A stretch of 64,000 bases of DNA from NCBI GenBank assembly GCA_038323615.1, contig JBBQHC010000001.1:10593-74592 (forward strand). The letters are read 5' to 3'. A program made the translations under genes and the position numbers. This stretch comes from JBBKXP01 sp038323615 (GTDB lineage Bacteria; Pseudomonadota; Alphaproteobacteria; Rhodobacterales; Rhodobacteraceae). The notes under the pieces were generated by a model. It was not told the DNA's origin, made no database searches, and saw only the letters and a list, made by a program, of their open reading frames with translations. Of this stretch, positions 61,469-64,000 are shown piece after piece; within the stretch, counting starts at the first letter, position 1; every line of letters begins with the position of its first letter.

Positions 61469-62286
61469 TGACAGCCCAGATTGCGCTTTGCCGACTGCGC
61501 CTCAAGCACCGCAGGATTGCCGGGGAACCGGGTTTCGACTTCGGTGAGGGTGATGCAGGCGTCCTGCGTCTGGCCGATGGACCCCAGCGAAAAACCCAGT
61601 TTGTAGAGGGCGTCGGGCGCAATGGCGCCGGTCGGATTTCCCGAGAATGCGTCAAGGTAGGCGCGCGCTGCGTTGGTCATTTCGCCCAGGCCTTCAAGCG
61701 CCTGCCCGCGCAGATAATGCGCCTGCTGGCTTAGCGGAGAACCTGGGTAGGCCTGGCCAAAGGCCGCAAGCTGGTCAGCGGCGCCGCGAAAGTCACCCGA
61801 AGCGAGCGCCGCCTGCGCCCGCTGAAAGTCAGTGCCTTCGCCGATGGCGAGGGATGGTGTGCCGGTCACTGGCGCAGGGGCCGGAGTCGGGATTTCAGCC
61901 GCACTGTCGACGCCGCCCAGACTGGGCGTATCACCAAGGGCGGACACATCGCAGCCCGCCTCAAGCTCGCACAACCGAAACTCAAGATCGCCGACCCGGT
62001 TGGTGCCGTCGGTGGTGATCCGGTTGATCCGATTTTCCAGATTTTCGGTCTTGGCGGTCAGGCGCTGCAATTCGCTTTCGATCGAATTCAACCGTTCAAG
62101 CGGGGTATTGCCAATCGTGCCTTGGGTCAGTTGCCCGCTGGCGGTCAATTCGCTGCGCAAGCCCTGAATGTCGATATAGAGCGTGGAAAGCTGGGTGCGG
62201 ATATCGGCCAGCGTTGAATCCTGCGCAACGACGACAGCGGGCAATGCCGCCGCCATGATTGCGCCCAATAGAACCCCTATGAACAT
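61465..62286 (-). CDS. cpoB: Tol-Pal system coordinator CpoB (YbgF)
   Basis: 273 aa from ATG 62286; the upstream extension is pal-region shadow. Signal peptide 1-22 (MFIGVLLGAIMAAALPAVVVAQ), a coiled coil (about 25-95, LNSIESELQRLTAKTENLENRINRI), a Cys pair (CELEAGC), a linker, then TPR repeats (about 150-270, FQRAQAALASGDFRGAADQLAAFGQAYPGSPLSQQAHYLRGQAL). Couples peptidoglycan synthesis to Tol-driven outer-membrane constriction at division. Confidence 0.93.
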   Translation of the reverse strand: MFIGVLLGAIMAAALPAVVVAQDSTLADIRTQLSTLYIDIQGLRSELTASGQLTQGTIGNTPLERLNSIESELQRLTAKTENLENRINRITTDGTNRVGDLEFRLCELEAGCDVSALGDTPSLGGVDSAAEIPTPAPAPVTGTPSLAIGEGTDFQRAQAALASGDFRGAADQLAAFGQAYPGSPLSQQAHYLRGQALEGLGEMTNAARAYLDAFSGNPTGAIAPDALYKLGFSLGSIGQTQDACITLTEVETRFPGNPAVLEAQSAKRNLGCQ

Positions 62287-62303
62287 CCGCACCCCCTGTT
62301 GCC

Positions 62304-62828
62304 TTAGCCGACCGTGCCGATCGAAATGACCGTGACGGCGCGGCGGTTCTGCGAATAGCAGGATTCGTCCGAACAAACCGCAATCGGGCGTTCCTTGCCA
62401 TATGGCCTGATTTGTAGACGGTTCGATGCAACCCCCTTGGAAACCAGGTATTCGCGCACGGAATTGGCACGGCGAGCACTTAGCGCGAGATTGTATTCGC
62501 GGGTGCCCTGTTCGTCGGCGTGGCCTTCGATGATGGCCAGATAGTCATTGTTGGTCTGCAACCAGCCGGCTTGCCCGTCCAGCGTCGCCATGCCTTGCGG
62601 GGTCAGGTTTGACTGATCGACGACAAACAGGACCCGGTCACCGATAGTCTGCTGAAAATAGGCCGGGCTGCGCGGATCGTTCGCGCCGCCAAGGCCCGAT
62701 TGGTCGATCCCGCCCGCGCCGTTCACCCCGTTGGCGTTGGCGTCACCCGCGCCAAAACGATCCGGCCGGGTGCAGGCCGCAGTGGAAAGCGCCAGCAACA
62801 CCAGCGCGACTTTGGTCATCATGTGCAT
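62304..62828 (-). CDS. pal: Peptidoglycan-associated lipoprotein Pal
   Basis: 174 aa from ATG 62828 (AGGAA upstream; ATG 62822 also possible). Lipoprotein signal with Cys19 in LLALSTAACTRPD. OmpA-like domain (about 65-170): VLFVVDQSNLTPQG, IIEGHADEQGTREYNLALSARRANSVREYL with the peptidoglycan-binding Asp/Arg, and CSDESCYSQNRRAVTVI with a disulfide pair. Anchors the outer membrane to the wall and binds TolB. Confidence 0.96.
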   Translation of the reverse strand: MHMMTKVALVLLALSTAACTRPDRFGAGDANANGVNGAGGIDQSGLGGANDPRSPAYFQQTIGDRVLFVVDQSNLTPQGMATLDGQAGWLQTNNDYLAIIEGHADEQGTREYNLALSARRANSVREYLVSKGVASNRLQIRPYGKERPIAVCSDESCYSQNRRAVTVISIGTVG

Positions 62829-62903
62829 AAGATTGTTCCTGTTTTTCTTTGCCCGTTATCCGTTACACTATCACGCTTCGCCACGCGTGGGAATCGCCTG
62901 TTT

Positions 62904-64000
62904 TCACTGTTGCAGCGGCCCCCACGACGGGTCGGACCCGCCGCCCTGAATCGGCACCTGCCGCAGGTTGCGGCCTGAAATATCGACCGAATACAGCGTC
63001 GTCACCCCACCCGCGCCCTGACTTTCCCGACTGAACATGATCACCCGGCCATTGGGCGCCCATGTCGGCCCCTCGTCAAGAAACGACGACGTGAGCAGGC
63101 GTTCTTCCGAGCCGTCGGTGCGCATGACGCCGATGTGGAACCGCCCTGCGTTCTGTTTGGTGAAGGCCACCAGATCGCCGCGCGGCGACCAGACGGGAGT
63201 AGAATAGCGCCCCTCGCCAAACGAAATCCGGCGCGGTTCGCCGCCACCGGCAGACATGATGTAAAGCTGCTGGTTGCCGGAACGGTCGCTTTCAAACACG
63301 ATCTGGCTGCCGTCCGGGGAAAAGCTGGGTGAAGTTTCGATCGACGGTGCATTAGTCAGCCGGGTGCTTTGCCCCGATGCAATGTCGCCGACATAAAGAT
63401 CGGTGTTGCCGCCGTTGATCAGCGAATAGATCATCCGCTGTCCGTCCAGCGAAAAGCGCGGCGAAAATGCCATTTCGCCCGGGGCAGTCTGCAATTCCTG
63501 CCGCCCGACCGATGCCACGTTCAGCACATAGATGCGCGGGAACCCGGATTCGTAGCTGGTATAAAGCACCCGGTCGCCCGATGTCGAAAACCGCGGTGCC
63601 AGCACGATCGAGCCGGATTCGGTCAGGAACTGGGTGTTCGCCCCGTCGTAATCCATGATCGCCAGCCGTTTCAGGCGGTTGTCCTTGGGGCCGGATTCGG
63701 ACACGTAAACGACGCGGCTGTCGAAATAGCCGCCCTCGCCGGTGATCCGGGAATAGACCTGATCGGCGACCTTGTGGGCGATGCGCCGCCAGCCGCCACT
63801 GGTTCCGGCCAACTGCATCCCCTCGCCCATTTCGACGCCGGAAAACACATCGTACAGCCGAAACTTGACCACGACCTGATCGCCCGACACCGACACCGCG
63901 CCAATGATCAGCGCCTGCGCGTTGATCGCCCGCCAGTCGGGAAATGCGACCGCTTGGCTAAAGCTGGCCTGCTGGCTGATAAACGACGAGGCCGGGATCT
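62904..64000 (-). CDS. tolB: Tol-Pal translocation protein TolB (5' end beyond the window)
   Basis: Partial: about 365 codons of the C-terminal part; the start and signal peptide lie past base 64000. The in-frame ATG at 63896 is internal, since family-like sequence (FISQQASFSQAVAFPDWRAINAQALI) continues upstream of it. Five-repeat beta-propeller blocks: SRVVYVSESGPKDNRLKRLAIMDYDG, APRFSTSGDRVLYTSYE, SPRFSLDGQRMIYS, SPSFSPDGSQIVFESDRSGNQQLYIM, TPVWSPRGDLVAFTK. Periplasmic link between TolA and Pal. Confidence 0.95.
   Translation of the reverse strand, partial: IPASSFISQQASFSQAVAFPDWRAINAQALIIGAVSVSGDQVVVKFRLYDVFSGVEMGEGMQLAGTSGGWRRIAHKVADQVYSRITGEGGYFDSRVVYVSESGPKDNRLKRLAIMDYDGANTQFLTESGSIVLAPRFSTSGDRVLYTSYESGFPRIYVLNVASVGRQELQTAPGEMAFSPRFSLDGQRMIYSLINGGNTDLYVGDIASGQSTRLTNAPSIETSPSFSPDGSQIVFESDRSGNQQLYIMSAGGGEPRRISFGEGRYSTPVWSPRGDLVAFTKQNAGRFHIGVMRTDGSEERLLTSSFLDEGPTWAPNGRVIMFSRESQGAGGVTTLYSVDISGRNLRQVPIQGGGSDPSWGPLQQ

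Noticed and set aside
1..64000. CRISPR arrays, transposases, integrases, phage genes
   Set aside because: No regularly spaced repeats and no recognisable protein of these classes in any frame.

Overview
The window looks like a stretch of a Rhodobacteraceae (Roseobacter-clade or Rhodobacter-like alphaproteobacterium) main chromosome. It is GC-rich throughout except for one AT-rich gene. Gene content is mostly core metabolism and housekeeping: quinone-type PyrD, a hybrid malic enzyme/PTA protein, PrpE, Fhs with two FolD-type proteins, GlyA, LepA, L28, FtsH, TilS and the Tol-Pal genes. Start sites are compact, with many ATGA, GTGA and TGATG overlaps. I found no tRNA, rRNA, CRISPR array, transposase or phage gene.

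Layout. 1-8.4 kb: 5' part of a dipeptide-binding protein gene, a cystathionine beta-lyase-type enzyme, a YedK/SRAP protein, a 5'-nucleotidase-family protein, DUF952-pyrD, and a MATE exporter coupled to two hotdog thioesterases. 8.6-19.8 kb: a fatty-acid or acyl-CoA degradation block (two MerR regulators, acyl-CoA dehydrogenase, GST, thiolase, cupin, FadJ-type protein), then a sulfotransferase/EamA pair and an acyl-CoA synthetase. 19.8-25.0 kb: a tetR-adaptor-RND efflux operon. 25.2-27.3 kb: two envelope-associated proteins of unknown function. 27.4-31.9 kb: a nucleoside salvage operon cdd-deoA-deoB-add-upp. 32-42.6 kb: a nonsense-interrupted VOC/cupin gene, maeB, prpE, a CarF-type lipid desaturase, nadK, glyA, DUF817 and a YbfF-like hydrolase. 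42.8-43.7 kb: one AT-rich DUF2971 gene, probably acquired. 43.8-52.6 kb: lepA, two broken genes, small envelope proteins, rpmB, and the divergent Lhr-like helicase and PdeM genes. 52.9-56.7 kb: a one-carbon module fhs-chorismate mutase-folD paralogue-folD. 56.8-64 kb: tolB-pal-cpoB-tilS-ftsH followed by a frameshifted methyltransferase and a MOSC protein.

The genes suggest an aerobic heterotroph that degrades acyl-CoAs, scavenges nucleosides and propionate, and channels C1 units through tetrahydrofolate. Points worth a second look: a FolD paralogue lacking the catalytic lysine; a CarF/plasmanylethanolamine-desaturase homologue; four intergenic copies of a structured repeat; an AT-rich DUF2971 insertion beside strong hairpins; several clear palindromic operators; and four genes broken by single small lesions (one TGA, two 1-nt frameshifts, one 4-bp tandem duplication). 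I did not find a convincing new multi-gene system.
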